Shown piece after piece: positions 1 to 8,778 of a stretch of DNA of 40,227 bases (position 1 is the stretch's first letter; the number at the start of each line of letters is the position of its first letter). Position numbers and translations under genes: made by a program. Under the pieces are notes generated by a model, which was not told the origin of the DNA, made no database searches, and saw nothing but the letters and a program-made list of their open reading frames with translations. Source of the DNA: Pseudomonas rhodesiae (GTDB lineage: Bacteria > Pseudomonadota > Gammaproteobacteria > Pseudomonadales > Pseudomonadaceae); contig NZ_VFEU01000037.1 of NCBI RefSeq assembly GCF_007858255.1, forward strand, positions 1 through 40,227. The letters run 5' to 3'.

Positions 1-155
1 GAATGGCAAAAAATTTACGTAATTTATTACATTATTTGACTGGTGGGTGGAGCGTGCATGTAACCCAATGAAAGCAATTCATTTTTTTGGCTTTTTCTTT
101 TGGGATCCAAGATCAAGGTGTTTGGAAAAGCTCTAGGGCTTAAAGCTTCGAAACG

Positions 156-191
156 AAAACCCCCGATAGTCCAGGCTTCGGGGGTTTTTTA
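156..191 (+). terminator. Rho-independent terminator of an upstream gene
   Basis: An inverted repeat ACCCCCGA / TCGGGGGT with an 11-base loop is followed by a run of T. It reads as a classic intrinsic terminator on the plus strand. The gene it ends lies outside the window. Positions 1-155 are AT-rich, and I see no gene in them. A weaker A-run on the other side means it could act on both strands, but the only gene to its right (tam) points away from it. Confidence 0.8.
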
Positions 192-270
192 TTACCGGTT
201 AAACCGCCCAGTTGTCCTCACCGGTCACAGAATTTAGGCTAGGGCCAACCTCTAGAAACGGAAAGCCGCG

Positions 271-1032
271 ATGACCTGGTCAGCCAAGCAATACACGATG
301 TTCGAACAGCAACGTACCCGCCCGGTGCGTGATCTGGTTGCCGCCATCCCCACCGTCGAGGTGCGCACGGCCGTTGATCTGGGTTGCGGTCCAGGCAACT
401 CCACCGAAGTATTAGCGGCGCGTTTCCCGCAGGCGCACATCACTGGCATCGACAGCTCCGACGATATGTTGATCGACGCCCGTAAGCGTTTGCCTGCCTT
501 GAATTTCGAACTGGCGGATATTGGCGCGTGGCAGCCGTCCCAGTCTTTCGATGTGATTCTGGCCAACGCCTCGCTGCAATGGCTGCCCGACCACGCTACG
601 TTGTACCCGCACCTGATCCAGCAACTGACGCCCGGCGGCACCTTGGCCGTGCAGACGCCGGACAACCTTGATGAACCTGCGCACCGGCTCGCTCGCGAAG
701 TCGCTGCCGATGGCCCGTGGGCGGCGAAGATTGGTGGCTTCAAACACAACGAGCGGCATGCGCCTGGCTACTACTACGAACTGCTGAGCAAGCACTGCAG
801 CACGGTCGACGTATGGCGCACCACCTACCAACATCCGTTGGCCGATCATGGGGCCGTGGTGGAGTGGTTCAAGGGCACAGGGCTGCGACCTTTTCTTGCG
901 CCGTTGACCGACGAAGAAAGAGTCGCTTTCCTACAGGAATACCAGGCGCGGATCACCCAAGGTTATCCGGCTCTGGCTGACGGCACCGTGCTGTTGCCGT
1001 TCCCGCGTCTGTTCATCATCGCCACGCGCTAA
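271..1032 (+). CDS. tam: Trans-aconitate 2-methyltransferase
   Basis: A cytosolic SAM-dependent methyltransferase of 253 residues. The Tam family methylates trans-aconitate, a spontaneous by-product of the citric acid cycle that inhibits aconitase. The sequence starts MTWSAKQYTMFEQQRTRPVRD, the typical Tam N terminus. It carries the SAM-binding glycine loop VDLGCGPGNST at about residues 36-46, an acidic residue after the next strand (GIDSSDDML) and the motif ANASLQWLPDH. Length and architecture match the family (about 250-260 residues). The start is the first ATG after the upstream terminator. It is monocistronic and converges on the cysteine hydrolase with a gap of 21 bp. Trans-aconitate as substrate is inferred from family resemblance. 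Confidence 0.9.
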   Translation: MTWSAKQYTMFEQQRTRPVRDLVAAIPTVEVRTAVDLGCGPGNSTEVLAARFPQAHITGIDSSDDMLIDARKRLPALNFELADIGAWQPSQSFDVILANASLQWLPDHATLYPHLIQQLTPGGTLAVQTPDNLDEPAHRLAREVAADGPWAAKIGGFKHNERHAPGYYYELLSKHCSTVDVWRTTYQHPLADHGAVVEWFKGTGLRPFLAPLTDEERVAFLQEYQARITQGYPALADGTVLLPFPRLFIIATR

Positions 1033-1053
1033 AGCGTCCCTTAATGGTGGCGG

Positions 1054-1617
1054 TCAGGCCGTCGCCGTTTGCGCTTTCAGAAACTCCTCCGCCGACACCA
1101 CGCCCGCATAACCGAATGCCAGTGACGCCATATAGGCGCCATGCACCTGCGCTGCGGGAATCACTTGGCCGTTGAACTCCAGATCGCGGGTGGCGCACGC
1201 ATCATGGATCACGGTGACGGTGTAGCCCATGTCTGCCGCAGCCCGCACCACGCCGTCGATGCACATATGGCTCATGCTGCCCACTACCACCAGTTCGGTG
1301 ATGCTGCGTTGTTCGAGCAACGCGCGCAGGTTGGTTTCGCGAAACGCGTTCACGAAATGCTTGAGCACCACTGGCTCATCGCCTTGATTGAGCACCTGGC
1401 TGTGCAGGTGTGCACCTTCGGAGCCTGGAGTGAAGAAGGGTGCATCCTCGGACGTAAACTCATGACGCACATGAATCACCGCATCGCCGGCCTGGCGAAA
1501 GGCTTGCAGCACCTGCGCCGCCTTATCGGCAGCGGCTTGCACGCCGTCGAGCGGCCACTTGCCCTGGGGGAAGTAGTCGTTCTGGATATCGATTAGGATG
1601 AGCGCCTGCTTGGCCAT
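1054..1617 (-). CDS. Cysteine hydrolase, isochorismatase family
   Basis: A 187-residue isochorismatase-like hydrolase. The family includes nicotinamidases, isochorismatases and related amidohydrolases that use an Asp-Lys-Cys triad. Visible here are Asp10 in LILIDIQNDYF, Lys in VVLKHFVNAF and the nucleophilic Cys in GSMSHMCIDGVVRAA, preceded by the usual cis-peptide region. I chose the ATG of MAKQALILID because family members begin just before this strand; the longer reading frame runs back into the divergent regulator. It is divergent from a GlxA-type regulator at 1714 with 96 bp between them, so the regulator probably controls this gene. The substrate cannot be told from sequence. Confidence 0.88.
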   Translation of the reverse strand: MAKQALILIDIQNDYFPQGKWPLDGVQAAADKAAQVLQAFRQAGDAVIHVRHEFTSEDAPFFTPGSEGAHLHSQVLNQGDEPVVLKHFVNAFRETNLRALLEQRSITELVVVGSMSHMCIDGVVRAAADMGYTVTVIHDACATRDLEFNGQVIPAAQVHGAYMASLAFGYAGVVSAEEFLKAQTATA

Positions 1618-1713
1618 GGAGGTTGCCTCGTGATGGGTTGATGGGCCCAGTATCTTAGCTGGCGCCGCGCCCGAGGATTGGCAGCACCGACAATAACAGG
1701 GGGAAAACTGACA

Positions 1714-2685
1714 ATGGCCGTGGAACGCTCCACCGTTGAGCTGGGTGTGCTGATCTACCAGGGCGCGCAATTGGCCGCGGTGCATGGTTTGACCGATCTG
1801 TTCGGCGTGGCCAATCGCATCGCTGCCGAACATGCGTCCGCCCAGCTACCGTTGCTGCGCATCAGCCATTGGCAAGTGCAGGCCGGGGGTGAACCTGTGC
1901 GGATATTCGACAGCCAGCCCGGCCCGGATCTGCCGCTGATGGCTGTGCTGGTGCCGCCCTCGATTTGTGGCTTCACTGACGACCAGGCGCCGCCGACTCT
2001 GCTGGCATGGCTGCGTAAAAGGCATGCCGGCGGTACGGTGCTCGGCGGCGTGTGCATCGGTTCGATCATGCTGGCGCGCAGCGGCCTGCTGGACGGGCGC
2101 AGCGCCACCACCCATTGGTCATCCGCCGAGTCGTTTGCCGCGCTGTACCCGTCGGTGCGGCTGGAGGCGGATAAGCCGATTGTGGACGACGGCGACCTCA
2201 TCACCACCGCCGGGCTGATGGCCTGGTCCGAATTGGGCTTGCGCCTGGTCGACCGCCTGATGGGGCCGAGTATCGCCGCCGACACCGCGCGTTTCCTGGT
2301 GATCGAGCACAGCGACAGCGCCAGCCAGTGCGGCAGCAACTTTGCGCCGATCCTCAGCCATGGCGATGGGGCGATTCTCAAGGTCCAGCATTGGTTGCAG
2401 GCCAGCGGCGCGGTGGATGTGTCCGTTGCAGCCATGGCGCAGCAGGCGGGACTGGAAGAGCGCACGTTCCTGCGCCGTTTTCGCAATGCCACCGGGCTCA
2501 AACCCACCGAATACTGCCAGCACCTGAGGGTTGGCAAGGCGCGGCAAATGCTGGAATTCACCAATGGCACCATCGACCACATCGCTTGGACCGTGGGTTA
2601 TCAAGACCCCAGTGCCTTTCGCGCCACCTTCAAGAAGATCACCGGCTTGGCGCCGAGCGACTACCGTAGTCGTTTTGGCGTTTGA
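1714..2685 (+). CDS. GlxA-family transcriptional regulator (DJ-1/PfpI + AraC HTH)
   Basis: A 323-residue regulator with an N-terminal DJ-1/PfpI (glutamine amidotransferase-like) sensor domain at about residues 8-180 and two AraC-type helix-turn-helix units at the C terminus. The sensor contains the elbow GGVCIGSIMLARSGLLDG with a Cys at the nucleophile position, followed by TTHW. The C terminus ends with the AraC signature DHIAWTVGYQDPSAFRATFKK and GLAPSDYR. A TTG 36 bp upstream is in frame, but the ATG at 1714 has a GGGGGA Shine-Dalgarno sequence about 9 bp ahead and is preferred. Relatives often control amine or amide catabolism. The divergent cysteine hydrolase is the likely target, by inference from context. 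Confidence 0.88.
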   Translation: MAVERSTVELGVLIYQGAQLAAVHGLTDLFGVANRIAAEHASAQLPLLRISHWQVQAGGEPVRIFDSQPGPDLPLMAVLVPPSICGFTDDQAPPTLLAWLRKRHAGGTVLGGVCIGSIMLARSGLLDGRSATTHWSSAESFAALYPSVRLEADKPIVDDGDLITTAGLMAWSELGLRLVDRLMGPSIAADTARFLVIEHSDSASQCGSNFAPILSHGDGAILKVQHWLQASGAVDVSVAAMAQQAGLEERTFLRRFRNATGLKPTEYCQHLRVGKARQMLEFTNGTIDHIAWTVGYQDPSAFRATFKKITGLAPSDYRSRFGV

Positions 2686-2797
2686 ATCGTGCAGAACGCC
2701 GGAGGCGCTAGAAGAGGTCGTGCAGAATCAAACAGGCCAATGGCTATCGCTTTGAGCATAACTGACTGATTTGCCAGCGCTGTCCCTCTACTTGGGG

Positions 2798-2815
2798 TTG
2801 GCCTGATCCCTGCAA
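2798..2815 (+). promoter_or_regulatory. Candidate sigma-54 (RpoN) promoter
   Basis: TTGGC followed by CTGATCC and CTGCA gives GG and GC dinucleotides separated by exactly 10 bases, the -24/-12 arrangement of RpoN promoters (consensus TGGCACG-N4-TTGCA). It is a partial match: the ACG part and one base of the -12 box deviate. It lies 42 bp upstream of the DUF3182 gene start. I did not identify an activator binding site. Confidence 0.35.
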
Positions 2816-2856
2816 CTGTCCTTCTACACACATGGCAGGATGGCCAAGGGGGACGC

Positions 2857-3966
2857 ATGACCCCGATTCAACGCAAAAAATCTGTGGCGGCGCATTCCAC
2901 GCGCGATGGAGCGCCCCAGCATGAAGTCGACACCAATCGCGCCCTGGCCCGTTGGCTGGCGCAAATCCTCGGGCTCAAGTTCGCTGGCAGTTATGACCCG
3001 CAGCAGCATGCGGGGCGCGATCTCTACTTATTGCCTACGCAAACCATTGTCGGCCAAGAACAGGCCCGCGCTTTGAATATCCAAGGTCCGGACGATCTGT
3101 GGGGCGGATATGTGGATCACGCTTTCATCTGCACCAAAGCCATCAGCCATGGCTTGCTCGGCCCGGATGCCAAGGCACCGGAGGGCTGGTCGGCGCAGTT
3201 CTGCGAGCAAGTGCGCGATGTGGTGCTCGACGGGCTCAGCGTATTTGCCTTGGGCGATGCGCGGGAGGCTGCCACGCGCCTGCTGTACAGCGGGCCGATC
3301 CGCCTGAAACCCGTGCATGCCTGCGCAGGGCGCGGTCAACAAGTGATCCGCAGCCTCGACGAACTGGATGCCGTGCTGGCGCGCCCGGAAGCAGCGGCAA
3401 TGTTCAACGACGGCGTAGTGCTGGAGCAGGACCTGCACGACGTCGTCACCCACAGCGTGGGCCAGAGCTTTATCGGCGATTACGTGCTCAGTTACTGCGG
3501 CCAGCAATACCTGACGCGGGACGGGCAGGGCGAAGAGGTCTACGGTGGCTCCAACCTGCTCGTGGTGCCTGGCGATTATGCCGACCTGCTTGCACTGGCG
3601 CTGCCCGACGACGTGCGCCTGGCGGTCGAGCAGGCCAGGGTATTCGACGCCGCCGCCGACCAATGTTACCCAGGGTTCTACGCCTCGCGGCGCAACTACG
3701 ATATCGCCCAAGGCCTGGACAGCCAGGGCCAGCGCCGCAGCGGCGTACTCGAACAGTCCTGGCGCATGGGCGGTGCCAGCAGCGCGGAGGTCGCTGCGCT
3801 ACAGAGCTTTATCAACCATCCGGGCCTGAAGGCCATTTATGTGTCCTCGGTGGAGACTTACGAGCACCAAGCGCTGCCGGCGGATGCCATCGAGGTGTAC
3901 CGAGGCCCGGCGGAACACAGCGAATTTCTTCTCAAGTACGTAACGGTCAATTCTTATGACGGCTAG
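2857..3966 (+). CDS. DUF3182 family protein, ATP-grasp-like
   Basis: A 369-residue protein that I recognise as the DUF3182 family found in Pseudomonas and other proteobacteria. Its function is unknown. The middle section has features resembling ATP-grasp enzymes: RLKPVHACAGRGQQVI (lysine plus a glycine-rich loop), then VVLEQDL and later a conserved GGSNLLVV. That suggests an ATP-dependent ligase, but this is inference. The ATG at 2857 follows an AAGGGGG ribosome-binding site with good spacing. The last 11 bases overlap the alpha/beta hydrolase gene, so the two are translationally coupled and probably act together. A sigma-54-like promoter lies just upstream. Confidence 0.8.
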   Translation: MTPIQRKKSVAAHSTRDGAPQHEVDTNRALARWLAQILGLKFAGSYDPQQHAGRDLYLLPTQTIVGQEQARALNIQGPDDLWGGYVDHAFICTKAISHGLLGPDAKAPEGWSAQFCEQVRDVVLDGLSVFALGDAREAATRLLYSGPIRLKPVHACAGRGQQVIRSLDELDAVLARPEAAAMFNDGVVLEQDLHDVVTHSVGQSFIGDYVLSYCGQQYLTRDGQGEEVYGGSNLLVVPGDYADLLALALPDDVRLAVEQARVFDAAADQCYPGFYASRRNYDIAQGLDSQGQRRSGVLEQSWRMGGASSAEVAALQSFINHPGLKAIYVSSVETYEHQALPADAIEVYRGPAEHSEFLLKYVTVNSYDG

Positions 3967-4711
3967 AAGCGAAAGTATTGCGATCGACATCGACGACGAA
4001 CAAATGAGCGGCACATTCCTGAGCCCCAAATCCAAGGTGCCCGGCGTGTTGTTTGTGCACGGCTGGGGCGGTAGCCAGGAGCGTGACTTGGAGCGGGCCA
4101 AAGGTATTGCGGGCCTGGGTTGTGTATGCCTGACCTTCGACCTGCGAGGTCACGCCGGCACCGGTATTCCGCTGTCGCGGGTGACGCGCGAAGACAACCT
4201 GCGCGACCTGCTGGCCGCCTATGACCGGTTGATCGCGCACCCGGCCATCGACACCACGGCGGTGGCGGTGGTGGGCACCAGCTACGGCGGTTACCTGGCG
4301 GCAATCCTCACCTCGTTACGCCCGGTGCGTTGGCTGGCATTGCGGGTACCGGCGCTTTACCGCGATCAGGAATGGCTCAAGCCCAAGCGCGACTTGGATA
4401 AAGCCGACTTGATGGATTACCGCAGTACCCTGGTGCAGGCCGAGACCAATCGTGCCCTGCACGCGTGTTCGGTGTTTACCGGGGATGTATTGATCGTCGA
4501 ATCGGAAACCGACGACCACGTGCCCCACGCCACCATCATGAGTTACCGCGCGGCATGCCGGCATACTCACTCGCTGACCCACCGCATCATCGACGGTGCC
4601 GACCATTCCCTCAGCGATCCGGTGTCCCAGCAGGCTTATACCTCGATCCTGGTGGACTGGATCACCGAGATGGTGGTGGGCGAGCGCTTGAGCATCATCC
4701 AGTCGCGCTAA
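3956..4711 (+). CDS. Alpha/beta hydrolase, dienelactone-hydrolase/peptidase-like
   Basis: A 251-residue cytosolic alpha/beta hydrolase. The oxyanion-hole strand is VLFVHGWGGS, the nucleophile elbow is GTSYGG with Ser109, the acid is probably Asp in VESETDDHVPH, and the catalytic His is in DGADHSLSD. All three catalytic residues are therefore present. The start overlaps the DUF3182 gene by 11 bases, indicating an operon of two. No signal peptide is visible. The substrate is unknown; partnership with an ATP-grasp-like protein suggests an ester or amide made or handled by its neighbour, but this is speculative. Confidence 0.85.
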   Translation: MTARSESIAIDIDDEQMSGTFLSPKSKVPGVLFVHGWGGSQERDLERAKGIAGLGCVCLTFDLRGHAGTGIPLSRVTREDNLRDLLAAYDRLIAHPAIDTTAVAVVGTSYGGYLAAILTSLRPVRWLALRVPALYRDQEWLKPKRDLDKADLMDYRSTLVQAETNRALHACSVFTGDVLIVESETDDHVPHATIMSYRAACRHTHSLTHRIIDGADHSLSDPVSQQAYTSILVDWITEMVVGERLSIIQSR

Positions 4712-4714
4712 GCC

Positions 4715-5671
4715 CTATGCGGGTGTTTTCTTCACCCGCAGCGCCTTGGCCTTGGCTTCAACGCCCAAGTACATGACCAAGGCAATCAGCAACGGGCAGA
4801 TAAAATAGATCGCCCGGTACGCAATCAGCCCGGCCAGCAGGCTGCCGCGCGATGCCTCGTGTTGCAGCAGCGCGATAAACACCGCCTCCAGCACCCCGAG
4901 CCCGGCCGGGATATGCGTAACCACCCCGGCAATCGCGCTGATCAGCAGCACGCCGAGCACCAGTGGGTAGTCCAGCTTGGCCGGCAGCAGGGTGAAAATC
5001 ACCGCCGCCATCAACGACCAGTTCAGCGCGCCCAATGCCAATTGCAGACACGCCATGCGCAGCGACGGCAGGTTGATTTCGATACCGCGGATCGACCACG
5101 CGCGCTTCTTCGAGAACCGGCAGGCCGCCAGGTAGCCCAGGCTCGCCAATACCAGCAACACCCCCACACCCTGCAAGGCGCCGCTGCTCAATTTCCAGCC
5201 CGGCGGCAGGGCCACCAGGCCGCTGCTGAACACCACGCCGGCCAGGGCCATGTAACCGAACCAGTTGGTGGCCAGGCTCAGGCCTAGGATCTTGGCGATA
5301 TTGCTGGTGCTCACCCCCAGCCGCGAATACAGCCGATAGCGCATGGCGATACCGCCCACCCACGCACTGAGATTGAGGTTGAACGCGTAGCTGATGATGC
5401 CCACCGGCAAAATCTGCTTCCAGCGCAACGGCTGGCGGATGTAGGTGCGGCCGATCAGGTCGAAGCAGGCGTAGACGATGAAACTGCACAGGGTCAACGC
5501 GCTGGCGATCAGCAGGGTGCGCAGCTTGAAGTCGCCCAAGGTCTGCACCACTTCGCTCCAGTCGATGCGGCGCGCGAGCATCGTGAACAGCACGATCAGC
5601 AGCAGGAAGAACGCGATGGTCAGCGGTTTTTTCCAGCGCTTGAAGCGTGAACCGCCGGTTTCAGTGGTCAT
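4715..5671 (-). CDS. ybhN: YbhN-like integral membrane protein (LPG synthase TM domain family)
   Basis: A 318-residue inner-membrane protein of the lysylphosphatidylglycerol synthase transmembrane-domain family (YbhN type). It has a basic N terminus (RFKRWKKP) and roughly seven to eight hydrophobic segments, starting with LTIAFFLLLIVLFTMLARRI. It includes the family-typical stretch around WVGGIAMRYRLYSRLG and a glycine-rich GVVTHIPAGLGVLEAVF near residues 250-265. The cytosolic aminoacyl-transferase domain of MprF is absent. It is the last gene of the four-gene operon and overlaps clsB by 11 bases, matching the E. coli ybhP-clsB-ybhN order. The sequence suggests a lipid-related role, possibly flipping or transport, but this is not proven. 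Confidence 0.85.
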   Translation of the reverse strand: MTTETGGSRFKRWKKPLTIAFFLLLIVLFTMLARRIDWSEVVQTLGDFKLRTLLIASALTLCSFIVYACFDLIGRTYIRQPLRWKQILPVGIISYAFNLNLSAWVGGIAMRYRLYSRLGVSTSNIAKILGLSLATNWFGYMALAGVVFSSGLVALPPGWKLSSGALQGVGVLLVLASLGYLAACRFSKKRAWSIRGIEINLPSLRMACLQLALGALNWSLMAAVIFTLLPAKLDYPLVLGVLLISAIAGVVTHIPAGLGVLEAVFIALLQHEASRGSLLAGLIAYRAIYFICPLLIALVMYLGVEAKAKALRVKKTPA

Positions 5672-6923
5672 GGGCCTGGCTCTCGAAAGGTTTCAAACGC
5701 GGTTTATGGGCCGGCAGCCAACCCGTCAGCACGGGGAAATGGCGCATCACATGGAACACCAGGAAACCCACGGTCAGGCGCCACAGCCACAGGCGTGGCT
5801 TGCGGTTTTCCGGCATGGTCTTGCAGTGGTTGTTCGCCAGTGCCTCCAAGCGTTCGTACAACTGCTGGTTGAACGCACGATCACGGATCAGCACGTTGGC
5901 TTCCAGGTTGAGCGCCAGACTCAGCGGGTCCAGGTTGCTCGAACCGACGGTGCTCCATTCGTCATCCACCAGCGCCACTTTGCCGTGCAGCGGGCGCTGG
6001 CAGTATTCGTGGATCACCACGCCGTCCTTGAGCAGGTAGTCGTAGAGCATGCGCGCCGCCAGCTTGGCCAGCAGTACATCGGGTTGGCCCTGCATGATCA
6101 ATTGCACATGCACCCCGCGCCGCGCGGCGTTGCGGATCTCACGCAGCAGCCGGTAACCGGGGAAGAAATAAGCGTTGGCGATCACCGCGCGTTTTTGCGC
6201 CTTGCTCAACGCATGGATATACGCCTCTTCGATGTCGTCCCGGTGTTGCAGATTGTCGCGGTAAATCAGGCGCACCTGACCGTCACCTTGCTCGGCCGGC
6301 CATACCGAGGGCCGTTGCTGGCGCCGCCGCCAGCCACGTCGGGTGCGCACTTGGCGGCCGCTTTGCGCCAATGCGAAATGATGCAGGTCGGCAACCGCCG
6401 GGCCGGTGATTTGCACCGCGTAATCCTGTTTGGCTTCCGGGCCGAAATCGCCGAGGTGGTCGGCGGAAAAATTGATCCCGCCGATAAACCCCACGGTAGC
6501 GTCCACCACCACGATCTTGCGGTGCAGACGGCGAAACCAGTTGGTGCGAATGCCCAACGTCTTGGACGCCGGGTCGAACATCTGCACCGCCACGCCCGCA
6601 TCCGCCAACGCACCGAGGAACGCCGGGCTCAACTCGCCGCTGCCAAAACCGTCGAGGCTGGCGACCACCTTGACGCCCCGTTGCGCCGCTTCGATCAAAA
6701 TACTCTGCAGCTCATTGCCCACCTTGTCTTCGAACAGAATGAAGGTCTCCAGCAGGATCTCGCGCTGGGCTTGGCGCATGGCCTCGAACACCCTGGGGAA
6801 GTACGCCTCGCCATTCTCCAGCAGCTCGACTTGATTGCCGCTCTGCCAGCCGTAATCGAGGTCGCGGGCCTTGGCTTCGTCCGGCGGCTGATCGGTGGAA
6901 ATGTGTTCTACCGCAATGTTCAT
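5661..6923 (-). CDS. clsB: Cardiolipin synthase ClsB (phospholipase D superfamily)
   Basis: A 420-residue phospholipase D superfamily enzyme with two HKD motifs: HRKIVVVD at His134 and HGKVALVD at His313, each followed by the expected G-G/S-x-N (GGINFS; GSSNLD). ClsB enzymes make cardiolipin at the inner membrane by condensing two phosphatidylglycerols, and some members use phosphatidylethanolamine. There is no N-terminal transmembrane pair of the ClsA type, which favours the ClsB (YbhO) subgroup; a hydrophobic stretch near the C terminus (LWLWRLTVGFLVFHVM) may be a membrane contact. It overlaps the upstream phosphatase by 4 bases and ybhN by 11, so these are one transcript. Confidence 0.92.
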   Translation of the reverse strand: MNIAVEHISTDQPPDEAKARDLDYGWQSGNQVELLENGEAYFPRVFEAMRQAQREILLETFILFEDKVGNELQSILIEAAQRGVKVVASLDGFGSGELSPAFLGALADAGVAVQMFDPASKTLGIRTNWFRRLHRKIVVVDATVGFIGGINFSADHLGDFGPEAKQDYAVQITGPAVADLHHFALAQSGRQVRTRRGWRRRQQRPSVWPAEQGDGQVRLIYRDNLQHRDDIEEAYIHALSKAQKRAVIANAYFFPGYRLLREIRNAARRGVHVQLIMQGQPDVLLAKLAARMLYDYLLKDGVVIHEYCQRPLHGKVALVDDEWSTVGSSNLDPLSLALNLEANVLIRDRAFNQQLYERLEALANNHCKTMPENRKPRLWLWRLTVGFLVFHVMRHFPVLTGWLPAHKPRLKPFESQAHDH

Positions 6924-7696
6924 AGTTCGATCTCCACCGACAGCGGCACATGATCTGACAGATGGGACCAGGGCCGTGTAGTCAGCACCCGGGGGTTATG
7001 GGCGGTGAGGTTGCGCACGTAGATGCGGTCCAGCGCCAACAACGGCAGGCGCGCCGGGAAGGTCCGCGCCGGTTTGCCGTGGGCGCCAACGAATACTTCG
7101 GTCAGACCGCTGCGGCTCAAGTCGGCTTTTTGCCGCCAATCGTTGAAATCCCCCGCCACCAGCAACGGTGCATCCGCCGGAATTTCCGCGATGCGTTGCT
7201 CCAGCAGGCGCAATTGCTGCTGACGATGCACCTCACGCAGGCCCAGATGGATGCAGATCGCGTGCACCTCCTGACCCGTGCCCGGCAAGCGCAGCACGCA
7301 ATGCAGCAGGCCACGGTTTTCGTGGCCGCTCTGGGAGATGTCGAGGTTGTCGTAGCGCACGATCTGGAACTTCGAAAGCAGCGCATTGCCGTGGTCGCCG
7401 TGGGGGTAGACCGCGTTACGCCCATAGGCGAACTGCGGCCAGATGCTGTCGGCGAGGAACTCGTACTGCGGCATGTTCGGCCAGTTGCTGTAGCGCTGCG
7501 GGTGTTGCTCGTGGGTACCGTGGATCTCCTGCAAAAACACCATGTCGGCGCCGATGCTGCGCACCGCTTCGCGCAGCTCGGGCAGGATGAAGCGGCGGTT
7601 GAGTGCGGTGAAGCCCTTGTGGATATTCACCGTCAGCACGGTAAAGCGCGTGATCGGCGCCGTGGGGGTGATGGGGATCAATTCAGGGTGGGTCAT
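6920..7696 (-). CDS. ybhP: Endonuclease/exonuclease/phosphatase family protein, YbhP-like
   Basis: A 258-residue member of the EEP (exonuclease III/DNase I/inositol phosphatase) fold. Metal and catalytic motifs are visible: TVNIHKGF near the N terminus, FLQEIHG (metal-binding Glu), VAGDFNDWR, and the terminal SDHVPL with the catalytic His. No signal peptide is seen. It is the E. coli YbhP counterpart by position, directly upstream of clsB with a 4-base overlap, and overlaps the DUF72 gene by 4 bases. Context with cardiolipin synthase and a lipid-type membrane protein makes a phospholipid phosphodiesterase or phosphatase more likely than a DNase, but this is inference. Confidence 0.88.
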   Translation of the reverse strand: MTHPELIPITPTAPITRFTVLTVNIHKGFTALNRRFILPELREAVRSIGADMVFLQEIHGTHEQHPQRYSNWPNMPQYEFLADSIWPQFAYGRNAVYPHGDHGNALLSKFQIVRYDNLDISQSGHENRGLLHCVLRLPGTGQEVHAICIHLGLREVHRQQQLRLLEQRIAEIPADAPLLVAGDFNDWRQKADLSRSGLTEVFVGAHGKPARTFPARLPLLALDRIYVRNLTAHNPRVLTTRPWSHLSDHVPLSVEIEL

Positions 7697-8619
7697 GGCA
7701 ACACTCCCGGTTCCGGCAGTTGTCCGGGTGCGGTGGCCAAGTGCTTGTCCAGCGCGAAACGCTGCAGCAATTGGCGGGCATCGAAAGGCGCGCGCACCTT
7801 GATGTCATTGTCGAAAAAACAGAACACGTCGCGTTGCTTACGTGCCGGTGGCGTGTGGTGCGGGTCGATCAGGTGAGCATCGGCAGACTGTTTGCCGTGG
7901 CGCCAGCAGTCGATGCGCTCGCCCCAGCGTTTGAGTGCTGCATCGGTATAACCGCTGGCGTACAACTGCTTGTCGCCGTGCAGGCGCAGGTACACAAAGT
8001 CGGCAGTCACGTCCTCGGCATACGGCCACTTGCCGGCGGTGTCGGCCACCACCAGCGCTACGTTGTGCTGTGCCAGCAGCTTTACAAACTCGGGGGTGAC
8101 AAAGCTTTTATGCCGGATCTCAACCGCATGGCGCAGCGCACGCTTGCCGTGGGCCTGCATGCTCGCCTTGCCGTTCAGGCGCGCCTCATGCTGGCGGGCG
8201 AGGGTGGCGGCTTGCTGGGTGTCGGTGGGCAGCTCCTTTAGAAACGCCTCGAACAGCGGCGCATCGAACTTGAAACTGGGTGGAAACTGCCAGAGCACCG
8301 GGCCGAGTTTTTCTTTCAGCTCCAGCACCCCGGAGGCAAAAAAATTCGCCATTGGCTTATGCACATCCCGCAAGCGCAGGATGTGGGTGATATAGCGCGG
8401 GGCCTTGACGCTGAACATAAAACCTTCAGGCGTATCGGCGTACCACTCGGCATAGCGCTTGGGCGTTTGCAGCGCATAGAACGAGCCGTTGATCTCGATG
8501 CTGTTGACGGCGCGTGACGCAAACTGCAATTCGCGTTTCTGGGGCAGCCCTTCGGGGTAGAAGTCCCCGCGCCAGGGCGTATAGCGCCAGCCGGATATGC
8601 CGATGTGAATCGCCGCCAT
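7693..8619 (-). CDS. DUF72 domain protein, YecE-like
   Basis: A 308-residue DUF72 protein (TIM-barrel, YecE family, exact role unknown). It shows the family signatures GISGWRYTPWRGDFYP at the N terminus, SIEINGSFY, YITHILRLRD and WQFPPSFKFD, plus the C-terminal CFFDNDIKVRAPFDA. I chose ATG at 8619 because AGGAG lies six bases upstream on the minus strand and the protein then begins right at the conserved GISGW strand. An in-frame start 15 bp upstream is less likely. It is the first gene of the operon with ybhP, clsB and ybhN, and is divergent from the MscS-type channel. Confidence 0.9.
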   Translation of the reverse strand: MAAIHIGISGWRYTPWRGDFYPEGLPQKRELQFASRAVNSIEINGSFYALQTPKRYAEWYADTPEGFMFSVKAPRYITHILRLRDVHKPMANFFASGVLELKEKLGPVLWQFPPSFKFDAPLFEAFLKELPTDTQQAATLARQHEARLNGKASMQAHGKRALRHAVEIRHKSFVTPEFVKLLAQHNVALVVADTAGKWPYAEDVTADFVYLRLHGDKQLYASGYTDAALKRWGERIDCWRHGKQSADAHLIDPHHTPPARKQRDVFCFFDNDIKVRAPFDARQLLQRFALDKHLATAPGQLPEPGVLP

Positions 8620-8778
8620 GGTTGCTCCTGTCAAGGCCAGGCCGGTTTGCCTGCGTTGTTGGATGACTGCCGGATTTGGCGGAAAGTTTCGCGATTCCTA
8701 CAGACGGCACATTCTCGGGAACGATCAGGAAGCAAACCCGTCAGTTCCTTACAGACCTACGCGAAGGAGCCCGGTGTT

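Noticed and set aside
5478..6953. A 491-residue plus-strand frame over clsB
   Set aside because: His/Gln/Arg-rich shadow of the clsB gene, which has both HKD motifs.
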